Shown: positions 10,457-21,255, counted from the first letter of the stretch. The stretch is DNA of 63,920 nt from an uncultured Clostridia bacterium (GCA_947628815.1 CANRBJ010000007.1:1-63920), one strand, 5' to 3'. Numbers and translations are program-made. The notes: generated by a model from the letters alone, not told the origin.

Positions 10457-11384
10457 TTATCCAATTGCTGAATTTAATTCATCCCTCATTCTTACCCCTT
10501 CTGCTCTTGTTGCTTCTTTAAATTGTTCTTCTGTATAGGTATCTTTCCATTTATCTTGCTTATATGCACACATTAGGCTTCTTGATGCATTTACTATTCC
10601 ACCTAATCCATTTTTATCAAATCCTAAAGCTATGTCTCCGCGCTTTTCCTCCTTGTGCACCATATCCTGGTATTAGGAAGAATGTATGTGGAGCAAGTCT
10701 CCTTAATTCTTCTAATTGTTTTGGATATGTTGCTCCTACAACAGATGATATGCTACTGTATCCGTATTTTCCTCGTAATTCTTCTCCCCATTTTTCTATT
10801 AGTATTGCTACTTCTTCATATATTGTTCTTCCGTTTTCTAATTTTAGGTCTTGCAATTCCCCTGATGATGGGTTTGATGTTTTATCTATTACAAAGACTC
10901 CTTTTCCATATTTTTTGCAATCTTCTATAAATGGTTTTACTCCATCTACTCCTAAGTATGGATTGATTGTTACAAAATCTACATCAAATATTAATTCTTC
11001 TTGGTTTTGCAAAGGTGTTTTTCCAAGATATGCATTTGAATATGCTGTTGCAGTTGATCCTATATCTCCTCTTTTTATGTCTGCTATAGTTATCATTCCT
11101 TTTGTTCTTGCATATTCGCATATTTGTTTAAAAACTTCTACTCCTTTTGTTCCAAACATTTCATAAAATGCAATGTTTGGTTTTACTGCTGGAATTATAT
11201 CATATGTTGCATCTATTAGTGCTTTACTAAATTCAAGAATTGCATCACATGCTCCTTCTAAATTTTGTGAATATTTACTTTTTATACATTCTGGTATCAT
11301 ATCATATCTTGGGTCTAAGCCCATAACTGTAGGGTTATTTGTTTGTTTTATTTTTTCAATTAATTTGTCTATTGCGTTTTCCAT
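10457..11384 (-). CDS. pyrF: Orotidine 5'-phosphate decarboxylase, +1 recoded at CGGA
   Basis: Makes UMP from OMP. The first 248 codons contain the substrate loop VMGLDPRYD and the catalytic lysine loop DIKRGDIGSTA. They reach PGYGAQGGKA and then an in-frame CGG (10638-10640), after which the frame runs out within six codons. Skipping the C restores G-DIALGFDKNGLGGIVNASR, the usual end of long-form OMP decarboxylases (308 residues in total). It lies 8 bases after pyrC and before pyrK. Without the shift, the phosphate-binding C-terminal barrel strand would be missing, so the enzyme should need it. Confidence 0.94.
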
Positions 11385-11392
11385 ATTATCTC

Positions 11393-12667
11393 CTATCTTT
11401 CATATACTATTCTTCCACCAACGATTGTGTATGCTACTTGTCCTTTTAGTTTTTTACCTATAAATGGTGTATTTTTTGATTTTGATACTATACTTTCTTT
11501 TTCATATGTATATTCTATAGTAGGATCAAATATTGTTATATCTGCATCATATCCTTCTTTTATTTGTCCTTTATTTTTTAACCCTAATAGGTTTGCAGGA
11601 TTATAACTCATTAATCTTACCATATCTAAATATGATATATGTTTTTTATCTACTAAGTTTGTTATGGTTGCTGCAAGTGCTGTTTCAAATCCTATAATCC
11701 CATTTGGTGCGCTTGCTAGCCCTTTTTGTTTTTCTTCTTCTGAATGTGGTGCATGGTCTGTTATTATTGCATCTATTGTTCCATCTTGCAAACCTCTTAT
11801 AATTGCTTCTTGGTCTTTTTTCTCTCTTAAAGGAGGATTCATTTTTGCATTTGCCCCAGATGTTTTTACTTCTTCTACTGTGAAACTATAGTAATGTGGG
11901 CATGTTTCACATGTAATTTTTACACCACGTTTTTTTGCATCTCTTATCATTCCTACTGATGTTTTTGTACTAATGTGACATATATGTGCTCTTACGTTGT
12001 TTGTTTCAGATATAACTATTTCTCTTGCTGCCATAATTTCTTCTGCTTCTGGTAATACTCCTGCAACTCCTAATTCTTCTGCTACTTTTCCTGCTTGAAT
12101 TGCACCAGCTGCTACTGATTTTTCTTCACAGTGAGATGCTACAAAGGTTCCAAGTTTATCTGCTTTTATAATTGCTTCTCTCATCATTCTTGCATTTACT
12201 ACTGGCATTCCATCATCTGAAAAAGCTATTGCTCCTGCTTTTTTTAGTTCATCAAAATCAACTAACTCTTCTCCTTTTTCTCCTTTTGATACACTAGCAT
12301 ATGGGAATATGTTACATAAGTTTACTCTTTTTGCCTCTTCTATAATTTTAGACAAAACAATAGTGCTATCTGGGGTTGGTTTTGTATTTGGCATTGGACA
12401 AATAGTGGTAAACCCTCCCTTAACAGCACTTTGTGATCCTGTTTGGATTGTTTCTTTGTATTCAAATCCTGGTTCTCTTAAGTGGCAATGCATATCAATC
12501 ATTCCTGGCATAATCATTAATTCAGTACAGTCAATTATTTGGTCTGCACTTTGGTTTATTTGTTTTGCTACTGCTTTTATATGGTTGTCTTCTAGTAGTA
12601 CGTCCATTTTCTCGTTTAATCGAGATGCATAATCAATTACATTTCCATTTTTTAATAGTATGGTCAT
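11393..12667 (-). CDS. pyrC: Dihydroorotase
   Basis: Encodes 424 residues, the normal size for the long bacterial form. It cyclises carbamoyl aspartate to dihydroorotate in the pyrimidine pathway. Zinc-ligand motifs are visible: DMHCHLREPG near residue 60, HICHISTK, and TDHAPHSEEE near 305. GGAGG precedes the start by 8 bases. It heads the pyrC-F-K-D run, behind a TTGCAA/TACAAT promoter. No PyrR-type leader is apparent in the 34-base leader implied by that promoter. Confidence 0.97.
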   Translation of the reverse strand: MTILLKNGNVIDYASRLNEKMDVLLEDNHIKAVAKQINQSADQIIDCTELMIMPGMIDMHCHLREPGFEYKETIQTGSQSAVKGGFTTICPMPNTKPTPDSTIVLSKIIEEAKRVNLCNIFPYASVSKGEKGEELVDFDELKKAGAIAFSDDGMPVVNARMMREAIIKADKLGTFVASHCEEKSVAAGAIQAGKVAEELGVAGVLPEAEEIMAAREIVISETNNVRAHICHISTKTSVGMIRDAKKRGVKITCETCPHYYSFTVEEVKTSGANAKMNPPLREKKDQEAIIRGLQDGTIDAIITDHAPHSEEEKQKGLASAPNGIIGFETALAATITNLVDKKHISYLDMVRLMSYNPANLLGLKNKGQIKEGYDADITIFDPTIEYTYEKESIVSKSKNTPFIGKKLKGQVAYTIVGGRIVYER

Positions 12668-12700
12668 TTTTTTATCTCCTCCTATTTTTATTTCTCAACT

Positions 12701-12729
12701 ATTGTATCATTTATTAACATTTTTTGCAA
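12701..12729 (-). promoter_or_regulatory. Promoter of the pyrCFKD operon
   Basis: On the minus strand, TTGCAA and TACAAT have a 17-base spacer, 34 bases before the pyrC ATG. Confidence 0.7.
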
Positions 12730-12773
12730 TATGATTTTTTCTTTCAATGTTATTATAGTCATTTTGTTAACTC

Positions 12774-13518
12774 TTATACAGTTGTTGCAAGTATCCCTAG
12801 TATAAATCCCATTACATTTCCTATGCTAGACATTCTTCCTTTATATAGTTTATTTGATTCTGGTATGAGTTCTCCTGAAACAATGTATAGCATTGCTCCT
12901 GCTGCAAATGATAGGCATATTGCTATTATTTCTTGTGATATTGTTCCTATTAATGCTCCAAAAAATGCTCCTATTCCTGTGGTTACTCCAGATAGTATTA
13001 CATAAAATATTACTTTTAACGGGTTCATCCCTCCATTTTTCATTGGCACTGCCATTGATACTCCTTCTGGTATGTCGTGCAAAAGTATGGCTAGTGCTAG
13101 GGAATATCCTAGTTTTAATGATGCTCCAAATCCTGATCCTATTGCAAGACCTTCTGGGAAGTTATGTAGTGCTAAACCTATACTTACTATAATTCCTGTT
13201 TTTAAGAGTGTGTTTGTGCTTTTTGCATCTTTTACGCTTGTATTAAATTTCTTTTGTACAAGTATATCACAAGCTATCATACAAACTACGCCAAATAGTA
13301 TTCCTAGTATTACCATTGCTATTTGTGATATTTCTAATGCTTCTGGTACTAAGTCGAAGCATACTATGGATATCATTAGTCCGTGATGCAAGTGATAATA
13401 TGAAGCTTAAGAATTTATTTGATGTATTTTTAAATGTAATTCCTATTATTCCTCCTAAGGTTGTTCCGAATGTGCCAAAAAATAATCCTATTAGGGTTGT
13501 TTTTAATAAATATTCCAT
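12774..13518 (-). CDS. ZIP-family divalent metal transporter, +1 recoded at CGGA
   Basis: The restored protein has 247 residues with about eight membrane helices and the ZIP signature HNFPEGLAIG in helix IV, followed by HDIPEGVSMA in helix V. The upstream frame runs to SFILSLAS and then CGG at 13381-13383. Skipping the C gives LASGLMISIVCFDLVPEAL, the conserved start of helix II, including its glycine. The start is the ATG at 13518 behind AAGGAG. It most likely imports zinc or another divalent metal (ZupT/GufA-like). It lies downstream of prfA on the same strand. Confidence 0.92.
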
Positions 13519-13595
13519 CACTTTGCTCCTTGTTTATTTCTTGTTGTTATTTTATGAACGTATTTATTTTTTATTCCCCTAATAGGAATTTATTT

Positions 13596-14663
13596 TTATT
13601 CTTCATCACCTTTTAAACGTTCTGCTCTATCTGCTGCTATTAATGAATCTAGCATTTCGTCTAGGTTTCCGTTTAAGAAATCTTCTATTTGGAATATGCT
13701 TAGGCCAATTCTATGGTCTGTAATTCTTCCTTGTGGATAGTTGTATGTTCTTATTTTTTCTGAACGGTCTCCGCTTCCTACTTGACTTTTTCTTTCGTTT
13801 GCAAGTTCAGAATCTCTTTTTGTTTTTTCTATTTCATACAGTCTTGAACGTAGTAAACGCATTGCGTATTCACGGTTTTGTACTTGTGAACGTTCTGTTT
13901 GGCATTCGGCAACAAGTCCCGTAGGTATGTGTGTTAGTCTTACTGCTGATGATGTTTTATTTACATGTTGTCCTCCTGCTCCTGATGCTCTAAATACGTC
14001 CATTTTGATGTCTGCTGGATTTATTTCTATTTCTACGTCTTCTACTACTGGAAGAACTGCTACTGTTGCAGTTGATGTGTGTATTCTTCCACTTGATTCT
14101 GTATCTGGTACTCTTTGTACACGATGTACACCACTTTCAAATTTTAGTCTGCTATATACTCCTTTTCCTGTTACCATAAATGAAATTTCTTTATATCCTC
14201 CAAGACCTGTTTCATTTTCATTTAGTACTTCTATTTTCCAATGTTTTTTTTCTGCATACATAGAATACATACGAAATAGAGTTCCTGCAAATAGTGCTGC
14301 TTCTTCTCCTCCTGCTCCACCTCTTATTTCGCAAATTGCATTTTTATCATCATCTGGGTCTTTTGGTATAAGTAGTATTTTTAATTCTTCTTCTATGGTT
14401 TTTAGCTTTTCCTTTGCTTCTAACATTTCCATTTCTGCAAGGTCTTTTATTTCTTTATCGTCTTCTTTCATCATTTCGCATGCTTCATCATAGTTTGCTT
14501 GTACTTTTTTATATTCTCTATATTTTTCAACAATTGGCGTCATATCTGAATGTTCCTTCATTAATTTCTGCCATTCATTAGTTTTTGCAATAACTTCTGG
14601 ATCACTAATTTGTGAAGTTAATTCTTCATATCTTTTCTCTACGTCCTCTAATTTTTGAAACAT
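13596..14663 (-). CDS. prfA: Peptide chain release factor 1
   Basis: Encodes 355 residues from the ATG at 14663, preceded by GAGGAG. It contains the GAGGQHVNK loop, in which GGQ drives peptidyl-tRNA hydrolysis, and the conserved [18 protein letters not shown] stretch. RF1 recognises UAA and UAG. The gene is intact with no in-frame CGG. Because release factors compete with recoding, note that prfA itself does not carry a CGGN site. Confidence 0.97.
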   Translation of the reverse strand: MFQKLEDVEKRYEELTSQISDPEVIAKTNEWQKLMKEHSDMTPIVEKYREYKKVQANYDEACEMMKEDDKEIKDLAEMEMLEAKEKLKTIEEELKILLIPKDPDDDKNAICEIRGGAGGEEAALFAGTLFRMYSMYAEKKHWKIEVLNENETGLGGYKEISFMVTGKGVYSRLKFESGVHRVQRVPDTESSGRIHTSTATVAVLPVVEDVEIEINPADIKMDVFRASGAGGQHVNKTSSAVRLTHIPTGLVAECQTERSQVQNREYAMRLLRSRLYEIEKTKRDSELANERKSQVGSGDRSEKIRTYNYPQGRITDHRIGLSIFQIEDFLNGNLDEMLDSLIAADRAERLKGDEE

Positions 14664-14726
14664 TTTTCTTTCTCCTCTTAATTTTATTTCTTTAGTATTA
14701 TACACGATTTTTTACGATTTATCAAT

Positions 14727-15125
14727 ATGCCTCTAAAATTCTTCAGGTTAATTTCATAAAAAATTACAAAATTGTATAAAAGCTACGAAGCCTAGCAAGA
14801 AAGCCCCTTTAACAAGGGGGCTGGCACGCGAATGCGTGACTGGGGGTTCTTATACTTGTTTTCTATTCTCTATATTTTTAATAAACTCGCATTCTCCCAT
14901 ACTATATTACTATTTTTTTTCAGAAAGTAAAAATCACTTTATACTTATCTATTTTGCTTTCTTGACTTTCCGAATTAAATTTTTATTGTATGGAATGTAT
15001 ATGACTATTTAAGAACCCCCAGTCGCCTATCGGCGCCAGCCCCCTTGTTAAAGGGGCTTTCTTGCTAGGCTTCGTAGCTTTTATTACAATTTTGTAATTT
15101 TTTATGAAATGCCTCTAAAATTCTT
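14727..15125. mobile_element. MITE-like palindromic element between cwlD and prfA
   Basis: Two arms of about 100 bases (about 14750-14852 and 15010-15109) are near-perfect inverted copies around a 157-base AT-rich centre. Each arm contains an inner hairpin, AGCCCC with GGGGCT. A 17-base direct repeat (ATGCCTCTAAAATTCTT) flanks the element at 14727-14743 and 15109-15125, as a target-site duplication would. There is no coding sequence inside. Loss of symmetry is confined to the arm tip (ACGCGAATGCGT versus GCCGATAGGC). Confidence 0.8.
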
Positions 15126-15837
15126 TTATTCATAAAAATAATTTATTATTCCTGTGTATATTCCCCATGCTAATCTGTTTTGATAGTCGTCTTGTAGAAG
15201 CTGTTTTTCTTCTTCTGGGTTTGATAAAAACCCGCATTCTACTATGCTTGTTGGTATCTCTACGTTTTTTATTATATATACGTTATCTATTTTTAGTGGA
15301 ACTCTTGTGTTTTCTTTTTGTATTGATTCGTTTAGGTTGTTTTGTATACAAGTTGCTAGTTTTTTTCCTTGCTCGTTTCCATTTTTGTAGAACGTTTGCC
15401 ATCCGTAATACTGACTTTGTGGAATTTTGTTTAGGTGTATGCTTACAAATATGTCTGCACTTGATTCGTTCCCTATTTTTACTCTGTTTTTTATGTCTGA
15501 TACTTTCTTTTGTCTTAGGGTTTTTGAGTCTAGGTCGTATATTGCGTTTTCATCTGAACGTGTTAGTATTACTGTACAACCTGATTGTTCTAATAGGTTT
15601 TGTACTTTTTTTGTGATTTTTAAGTTTGTATCTGCCTCGGTTGTTCCATTACTAGACTGCGCTCCTTCATCTTCTCCGACCGTGTCCTGCATCTAGTATT
15701 ACTACTTTATTTGTAACTGGTAAACTTACTGTTTGTATGGTTTTATTGTTTTTTTCACTTGTAAATAGATACGTAAAAACTGAAATTAATACGCAACTTA
15801 ATATAAAAATAATTCTTCTTTTTTGTAATAATATCAT
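15126..15837 (-). CDS. cwlD: N-acetylmuramoyl-L-alanine amidase CwlD, +1 recoded at CGGA
   Basis: The restored protein has 236 residues: an N-terminal membrane anchor (about 6-25) and an Amidase_3 domain. The upstream frame ends VVILDAGHG, then CGG at 15676-15678. Skipping the C gives DAGHGGEDEGAQS, the zinc-binding first motif of the family. Downstream motifs include SIHLN (second zinc His) and SIVECGFLSNPEE with the catalytic Glu. CwlD removes peptide side chains to make muramic lactam in the spore cortex. The start is the ATG at 15837 behind AGGAG. Its 3' end abuts the MITE-like element. Confidence 0.93.
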
Positions 15838-15897
15838 ATAAAAAACTCCTAACACAATAATTAATATATTGTATTAAGAGCTTTTTTGTTTTATGCC

Positions 15898-16821
15898 TTA
15901 TTTTCTTCTATCTATTATGTATGTGCTTCCTACTGTAGTTTTTGCATTATGTTTTACTTGGGCTGCAACTTCTCCTATTTCTAATACATTTTTGTATTTT
16001 CCCTTTTCTGCAATTACTACTCCTATTGATATTGATGTTAGAGGAAATTGTTCTATTATTCCTCTACGATTAGCTACTTCTACATATCCCCTTTCGACAT
16101 CTTCTTTTGTGAAATATTCTAATACTTTTTCATCAAATTCTTTTATTATGTCTTTACATATTTGTTCATAATCTGCTTGTGATGTTATGGCAATGAAGTC
16201 GTCACCCCCAATATGACCTATAAAACATTCTTCTATTTCTGTTGCATGAAAATTTCTTGAGATAGTTCTTGCTGTAAATTTTATTATTTCATCTCCTTTT
16301 GCAAAACCATATGTGTCGTTATATGCTTTAAAGTTATCTAGGTCTAAGTAGAATATAGCAAACTCTTCTTTTTTTGATAATCTTTTTTTCATTTCTGTTT
16401 GTATTTGTACGTTTCCTGGTAAACCTGTTAATGGACTTACTCTACGGTTTATATACATTAGCCTTACTAAATTTTTTATTGTGTAGTATAAATAGTCGTT
16501 ATCTACTGGTTTTACAATGTAGTATTCAACTGATAGTTTTAATATGGAAATTCTATGGGCCTTGTCTTTTGACTTACCTAGTACTACAATTGGTGTTATA
16601 CTGTTGTCTTCATCTTGCCTTATTTGATTGCATAGGTCGATAATATCTAGGTTTATTCCATCTTCGTTTATAATTATTAATGATGGTATGTTTTGTAATG
16701 CAATATTTATTTTTTCTGTTGTTACGTTTTTAAATTTGTATTCTTTTGAATCTTCAAACATTGCATTTAATGTTGTTGTAAGATCTATTGTATCATCAAT
16801 TATATAGATTTCTTGTACCAT
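15898..16821 (-). CDS. Receiver-like plus GGDEF-domain protein
   Basis: Encodes 307 residues. The first 120 resemble a response-regulator receiver fold (IYIIDDTIDL; PIVVLGKS; YYIVKPVDNDY), although the usual phospho-Asp position reads NEDG. A GGDEF domain follows: SPLTGLPGN, FYLDLDNFKAYND, and the active loop GHIGGDDFIAI, where GGDDF replaces GGDEF. It probably makes cyclic di-GMP; the substitution is conservative but activity is not certain. It lies between the CmpB-family gene and cwlD on the same strand. Confidence 0.85.
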   Translation of the reverse strand: MVQEIYIIDDTIDLTTTLNAMFEDSKEYKFKNVTTEKINIALQNIPSLIIINEDGINLDIIDLCNQIRQDEDNSITPIVVLGKSKDKAHRISILKLSVEYYIVKPVDNDYLYYTIKNLVRLMYINRRVSPLTGLPGNVQIQTEMKKRLSKKEEFAIFYLDLDNFKAYNDTYGFAKGDEIIKFTARTISRNFHATEIEECFIGHIGGDDFIAITSQADYEQICKDIIKEFDEKVLEYFTKEDVERGYVEVANRRGIIEQFPLTSISIGVVIAEKGKYKNVLEIGEVAAQVKHNAKTTVGSTYIIDRRK

Positions 16822-16833
16822 ATTCTTCTCCTT

Positions 16834-17610
16834 TTATTTTATTTTTTTGATATTTTCTTTTTTCTCTTTTAAATATTCGTTTATTTTTTCAATAGCATCA
16901 GATTTCATAGTAGGAAACGCTTTTTTTAGTCTATTTGTTTGTTTTAATAATTTTCTTCTGATTTTTAATTGCCTATATTTTAATTCTTCTATTGTTTGTT
17001 GTAATGTTTCTTTGCTTATTTGTTTTGTTTCTAATTCATCAAGTTTATCTTTTATGTTGTTTGTTATTTCTTTTAATTTTTCTAGTTTTGCATTTATGTT
17101 ATTTAGTTTTACTATTGTTATAATCATATCTACTATAATTATTATTGATAATATAATTGTGTATAAGATTAATTCATTTGTAGGTATTATGTCTATTTTT
17201 TCTACTATAAATGGATGTATTATTTTTATGAATATTACTCCTAAAAATCCCCAGAATAGTGAATTTAGTAAACAAACTCTTCCTTTTATGTTGAATTTAT
17301 TGTTACTATAGTCCCAATATTTTGTATGAAATGTTTTTTCTAGCATCCATCCTACTATGTATTCCCATAGTGATAATATGACAAATCCTGTAAGAAATAG
17401 TAGTACTAAGTTGTCCTTAAAACGTTCTAAAAATAAGAACATTATCATTGCTCCAAATCCATAAATTGGACAAAATGGTCCATGCAAAAATCCACTGTTT
17501 ACTGGTTTTCTTTGTACTACCGTTTTTAGTACTGATTCCATTACCCAGCCAAAGAATGAATATACTATAAAATACATAATTATTTTAACAATTTCAATAT
17601 AATTTTCCAT
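16834..17610 (-). CDS. CmpB-type (putative ABC-transporter type IV) membrane protein
   Basis: Encodes 258 residues with five or six membrane helices, then a basic coiled-coil tail (about 170-258). It has the family signature FFGWVMES, then HGPFCPIYGFGA and WEYIVGWMLEK, followed by YWDYS and the helix NSLFWGFLGV. Transport function has never been clear for this family. A paralogue lies at 47709-48410. The start follows GGGAAAAGAA. Confidence 0.8.
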   Translation of the reverse strand: MENYIEIVKIIMYFIVYSFFGWVMESVLKTVVQRKPVNSGFLHGPFCPIYGFGAMIMFLFLERFKDNLVLLFLTGFVILSLWEYIVGWMLEKTFHTKYWDYSNNKFNIKGRVCLLNSLFWGFLGVIFIKIIHPFIVEKIDIIPTNELILYTIILSIIIIVDMIITIVKLNNINAKLEKLKEITNNIKDKLDELETKQISKETLQQTIEELKYRQLKIRRKLLKQTNRLKKAFPTMKSDAIEKINEYLKEKKENIKKIK

Positions 17611-17671
17611 TTCTTTTCCCTCTTATTTTTAAGCATAACAAGAGAAGGAGATTTCCTTCTCTTTTATGCTT

Positions 17672-18592
17672 TTAATTTATAACTTTTACTTTCTTTTTAG
17701 TAATTCCACCATCTACATTTTCTGCTGTTAATTCAATATTATTTTCGCCTGGTTGTAAAGGTTGGTCATATTCTATTACTTTTTTGTTTTTATATTGAAT
17801 GATGTATTCTTTACCGTTTAACGTATATCTTACCTCTTTCATTGTTCCTTCATCTTCTGCTCTTATTGTTAATTTATCCCCGTTCTTTTTGAATGTAACT
17901 ACTGGCTTTTTTATTCCTTTTACTTCTAATTCTTTTGTTGTTGTTACATCACTTGTATTTACTGCTTGAACTTTTAATGTGTTTTGTCCTAGTGGTATTT
18001 CTGTTATTTCTTCTAAAATTGTAGGATTTTGGCTGTTTACTTCTACTGTTTTTGGTTCATTATTATTCCACTTATATATTATATATTTTAATTTTGCATT
18101 GTCTTGTGCTGTAATTTTTATTTTATTATCTGTAGTTAATTTTAAGTCGATTACTGGCTTTCCATTTCCTTCTAATACATATTCTTTTTGATATTTTGTT
18201 TCATTTCCATTTGTATCTATTACTGATATTTCTAGTGTGTTTGTACCAAATGGTAAGGTTATTCTTTTTGTAATTTCTGTTTGATTATTTGTTTGTATAT
18301 TTTGTTCTTCTTCTTCATTCCATCTATAAGTAAGTGTGGATATTGGTAGATTATGAGTTACTTGAATAACTATTTCTTCATCTTCCTTAGTTATATTTAT
18401 TTCTGGTTTTTGATTTTGAACTACTGTTGGTGTATTTTTTGTCTCTTCTTTTTTCTTGACTACGTTATATACTCCTAATCCTATTAAGATTACTGCAAAT
18501 AAAATTATTGCTATTACAAAAAATTTTACAATTTTTTCAATTTCAACTGGGCCTTTATTTTTTTTATTTTCTATTTGCAATATTTGATTCAT
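17672..18592 (-). CDS. Membrane-anchored protein with repeated Ig-like beta domains
   Basis: Encodes 306 residues. One membrane helix lies at about 24-45 (IVKFFVIAIILFAVILIGLG). Three or four beta repeats of about 75 residues follow, each ending on a pattern such as PFGTNTLEISVIDTNGNETK, PLGQNTLKVQAVNTSD or QPGENNIELTAENVDG. This resembles bacterial Ig-like or FN3-like modules exposed outside the membrane. No exact family is recognised. Confidence 0.75.
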   Translation of the reverse strand: MNQILQIENKKNKGPVEIEKIVKFFVIAIILFAVILIGLGVYNVVKKKEETKNTPTVVQNQKPEINITKEDEEIVIQVTHNLPISTLTYRWNEEEEQNIQTNNQTEITKRITLPFGTNTLEISVIDTNGNETKYQKEYVLEGNGKPVIDLKLTTDNKIKITAQDNAKLKYIIYKWNNNEPKTVEVNSQNPTILEEITEIPLGQNTLKVQAVNTSDVTTTKELEVKGIKKPVVTFKKNGDKLTIRAEDEGTMKEVRYTLNGKEYIIQYKNKKVIEYDQPLQPGENNIELTAENVDGGITKKKVKVIN

Positions 18593-18664
18593 ATTCTTTT
18601 TACACCTCTTTTTTATTTCAAAAAAATTATATCATATGCATTTTTACTTGTAAATATTTATTTT

Positions 18665-19264
18665 TTATATTTCTCTTCTTCCTTCTAATGCCTTAGTTAA
18701 AGTTATCTCGTCTGTATATTCTAAGTCTCCACCAACAGGTATTCCGTGTGCTATTCTTGTTACTTTTATGCCTAGGGGTTTTACTAGTTTTGAGATATAC
18801 ATTGCTGTTGCTTCTCCTTCTACTCTTGGATTTGTTGCAAGTATAATTTCTTTTACTGTTTCTGGGTTTAGTCTTTCTAAAAGTTCCTTTAGTTTTATAT
18901 CGTCTGGTCCTATTCCATTCATAGGCGATATTGAACCGTGTAGTACATGGTATACTCCTTTAAATTCGTGTGTCTTTTCCATAGCAATTATGTCTTTTAC
19001 ATCTTCTACTACGCAAATAACACTTTCATCTCTTTTTGGGTTTGCACAAATTATACATGGGTCACTATCTGATATGTTGTAACATTTTGAACAGTATTTT
19101 AAATTTTTCTTTGCATTTATTATTGAATTAATAAATTCGTTTGTTTCTTCTTCGTTTGCATCAAGCATATGAAAAGCAAGTCTTACTGCTGTTTTGTGAC
19201 CAATGCTTGGCAAGCGTTCAAATGCTTCTACTAGCTTTTCAATTGATGGTGAATAATATGACAT
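18665..19264 (-). CDS. recR: Recombination mediator RecR
   Basis: Encodes 199 residues, the normal length. The helix-hairpin-helix [15 protein letters not shown] is at the N-terminus, a four-Cys zinc site (CSKC, then CIIC) near residue 60, and a Toprim domain with [16 protein letters not shown]. The C-terminal Walker-B-like region has ARGI-type [11 protein letters not shown]. It acts with RecF and RecO to load RecA. It follows ybaB and dnaX, the classic order. Confidence 0.97.
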   Translation of the reverse strand: MSYYSPSIEKLVEAFERLPSIGHKTAVRLAFHMLDANEEETNEFINSIINAKKNLKYCSKCYNISDSDPCIICANPKRDESVICVVEDVKDIIAMEKTHEFKGVYHVLHGSISPMNGIGPDDIKLKELLERLNPETVKEIILATNPRVEGEATAMYISKLVKPLGIKVTRIAHGIPVGGDLEYTDEITLTKALEGRREI

Positions 19265-19277
19265 ATTTTTCTCCTTC

Positions 19278-19622
19278 TTACATTAGCCCTGGTATGTTGT
19301 ATTTTCCCATAGATGCTGCTTGTGCTGCATCTACTTTTCTTAATGCTTCGTTTGTACATGTTAGTATTAAGTCTTGTAGCATTTCTACATCTTCTGGGTC
19401 TACTACTTCTTTTTTAATAATAATTTCTTTTATTTCTTTTGCCCCTGATACTTTTACAATAATTGCTCCTCCACCTGCTGTTGCTTCAAATTCTTTTTGT
19501 GATAATTCTTCTTGTGATTTTTCTAAATCTGCCTGCATTTTTTTTGCTTCTTTCATTAGGTTGTTTAGATTCATTCCTCCGAATCCTCCACCCATCCCTG
19601 GGAATCCTCCTCTTTTTGACAT
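19278..19622 (-). CDS. ybaB: YbaB/EbfC nucleoid-associated protein
   Basis: Encodes 114 residues from the ATG at 19622. The Gly/Met-rich start ([13 protein letters not shown]) is followed by [10 protein letters not shown] and the family core [17 protein letters not shown]. It forms dimers that bind DNA. It sits between dnaX and recR, as in most Firmicutes. Confidence 0.95.
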   Translation of the reverse strand: MSKRGGFPGMGGGFGGMNLNNLMKEAKKMQADLEKSQEELSQKEFEATAGGGAIIVKVSGAKEIKEIIIKKEVVDPEDVEMLQDLILTCTNEALRKVDAAQAASMGKYNIPGLM

Positions 19623-19640
19623 TTTTATCATTCCTTTCTT

Positions 19641-21236
19641 TTATTCTTCTATAATATTTACTGGTATATCTAAACTTTTTACCATTTCTTCTATATTGTT
19701 TTCTTGTTTTGGTTTGTATTGGCTTGCATCTATAAATGTTATTCTCATTTGTTTTCCACATTCTAGGGATACAATTTTTGTTAATTCTTCCTTATTTTCT
19801 GGTCTTTCTAATAGGGACTTTCCAAAGGCTGTTAACCCATTTGGAAATATTATTTCTAATGTTAAGTCATCCTTTTGTTTTGCTTTTGCTCCCACTAGAT
19901 TAGAATATAAAACCATTTTTCCTGTGCTTTTTAGCTTATCTAGCACATTTTTCCAATATTCTTCTGATGTTAAATTTTGTACGTTTTTATTTACTTTCGT
20001 ATCACTTGTTTGTGTTTTTTTTGTATTATTTTTAATTTCTATTTCCTCTTGACTATTTTGTGACTTTTTTGTTATTTCAATTTTTCCTTCTTGTATATTT
20101 TTTTCTAGGTTTTCTACTTTTTTTCTTAGTTCTTCTATTCCATCATTTTCCACAGTTGTGCATAATTTGATTATTCCTGTTTGTAACATTATTTCTTTTT
20201 GTGTTGACCATTTCATAGTGTTTTCAATTTCAGATAGTGAGTATATTATTCCTGTTAGTCTTTCTTTTGATGTTCTTTGTCCTAGTTCTTCTATTTGTTT
20301 TATTTCTTCTTGATTATATATAGATAATTCTTTACTTGTTTTATATACTAAAATATCTCTTACATATTTAATAATTTCCCATAGTAAATTTAATAAGTCT
20401 TTGCCATCGTTTAATACTTCATTTAAGGCATTTAATGCCTCTACTTCATTGTTATTTATTATATTTTCCACTATTTTATGAACTGCAGTTATTTTTGGTA
20501 TTCCAACAAGTTCTTTTACCATTTCTTCATCAATTCCGTCATTTCCTTCTTGTATACATCTTTCTAATATGCTTAAAGCGTCCCTTAGCGCTCCTTCTGA
20601 TAATGTTGCAATTATTTTTAGAGCTTCTTGTGTTATTTGAATGTTTGATTCTTTACATACAATTTGTAGTCTTTTTATGATGTCTTCATTTGATATTCTT
20701 TTAAAATCAAACCTTTGACATCTTGATAGTATTGTTGCTGGTAATTTTTGCGGTTCAGTTGTTGCTAAGATAAATTTTACATGCTCTGGTGGTTCTTCTA
20801 GTGTTTTTAATAAAGCATTGAAAGCACCTGTTGATAACATATGTACCTCGTCTATTATATAGACTCTAAACTTTGCAAGTGTTGGTAAAAAGTTTACTTC
20901 ATCTCTTATTGCTCGTATATCTTCTACACTGTTATTTGATGCTGCGTCCATTTCTACAACATCTGTTAATGAACCGGAAAGTATTCCTTTACATATTTCA
21001 CATTCATTACATGGCTCTCCGTCTTTTGGGTTTAAACAGTTTATGGCTCTTGCTAAAATTTTTGCAGCTGATGTTTTTCCTGTTCCTCTTCCTCCATTAA
21101 ATAGATAGGCATGTCCTATTCTTCCTGATATTATTTGATTTTTTAGTGTTTTTGTAATATGAGATTGACCTACCATTTCATTAAAGTTTAGTGGTCTAAA
21201 TTTTCTATATAACGCTGTATATTCCATTTTTTTCAT
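19641..21236 (-). CDS. dnaX: DNA polymerase III subunits gamma and tau
   Basis: Encodes 531 residues from the ATG at 21236, which has AGAGGTGAC before it; a longer frame runs into the SRP RNA gene and is not used. The clamp-loader AAA+ module has the P-loop GGRGTGKTSAAK, a four-Cys zinc site (CLNPKDGEPCNECEIC), Walker B YIIDEVHML and sensor region LPATILSRCQRFDFKR. A charged linker and a C-terminal tau region follow. No A-rich slippery site of the E. coli kind is evident. Confidence 0.96.
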   Translation of the reverse strand: MKKMEYTALYRKFRPLNFNEMVGQSHITKTLKNQIISGRIGHAYLFNGGRGTGKTSAAKILARAINCLNPKDGEPCNECEICKGILSGSLTDVVEMDAASNNSVEDIRAIRDEVNFLPTLAKFRVYIIDEVHMLSTGAFNALLKTLEEPPEHVKFILATTEPQKLPATILSRCQRFDFKRISNEDIIKRLQIVCKESNIQITQEALKIIATLSEGALRDALSILERCIQEGNDGIDEEMVKELVGIPKITAVHKIVENIINNNEVEALNALNEVLNDGKDLLNLLWEIIKYVRDILVYKTSKELSIYNQEEIKQIEELGQRTSKERLTGIIYSLSEIENTMKWSTQKEIMLQTGIIKLCTTVENDGIEELRKKVENLEKNIQEGKIEITKKSQNSQEEIEIKNNTKKTQTSDTKVNKNVQNLTSEEYWKNVLDKLKSTGKMVLYSNLVGAKAKQKDDLTLEIIFPNGLTAFGKSLLERPENKEELTKIVSLECGKQMRITFIDASQYKPKQENNIEEMVKSLDIPVNIIEE

Positions 21237-21255
21237 GTCACCTCTTATAAAAAAT

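Noticed and set aside
14750..15109. The long palindrome as a CRISPR array or origin
   Set aside because: It has only two inverted arms, no regular spaced repeats and no DnaA-box cluster.
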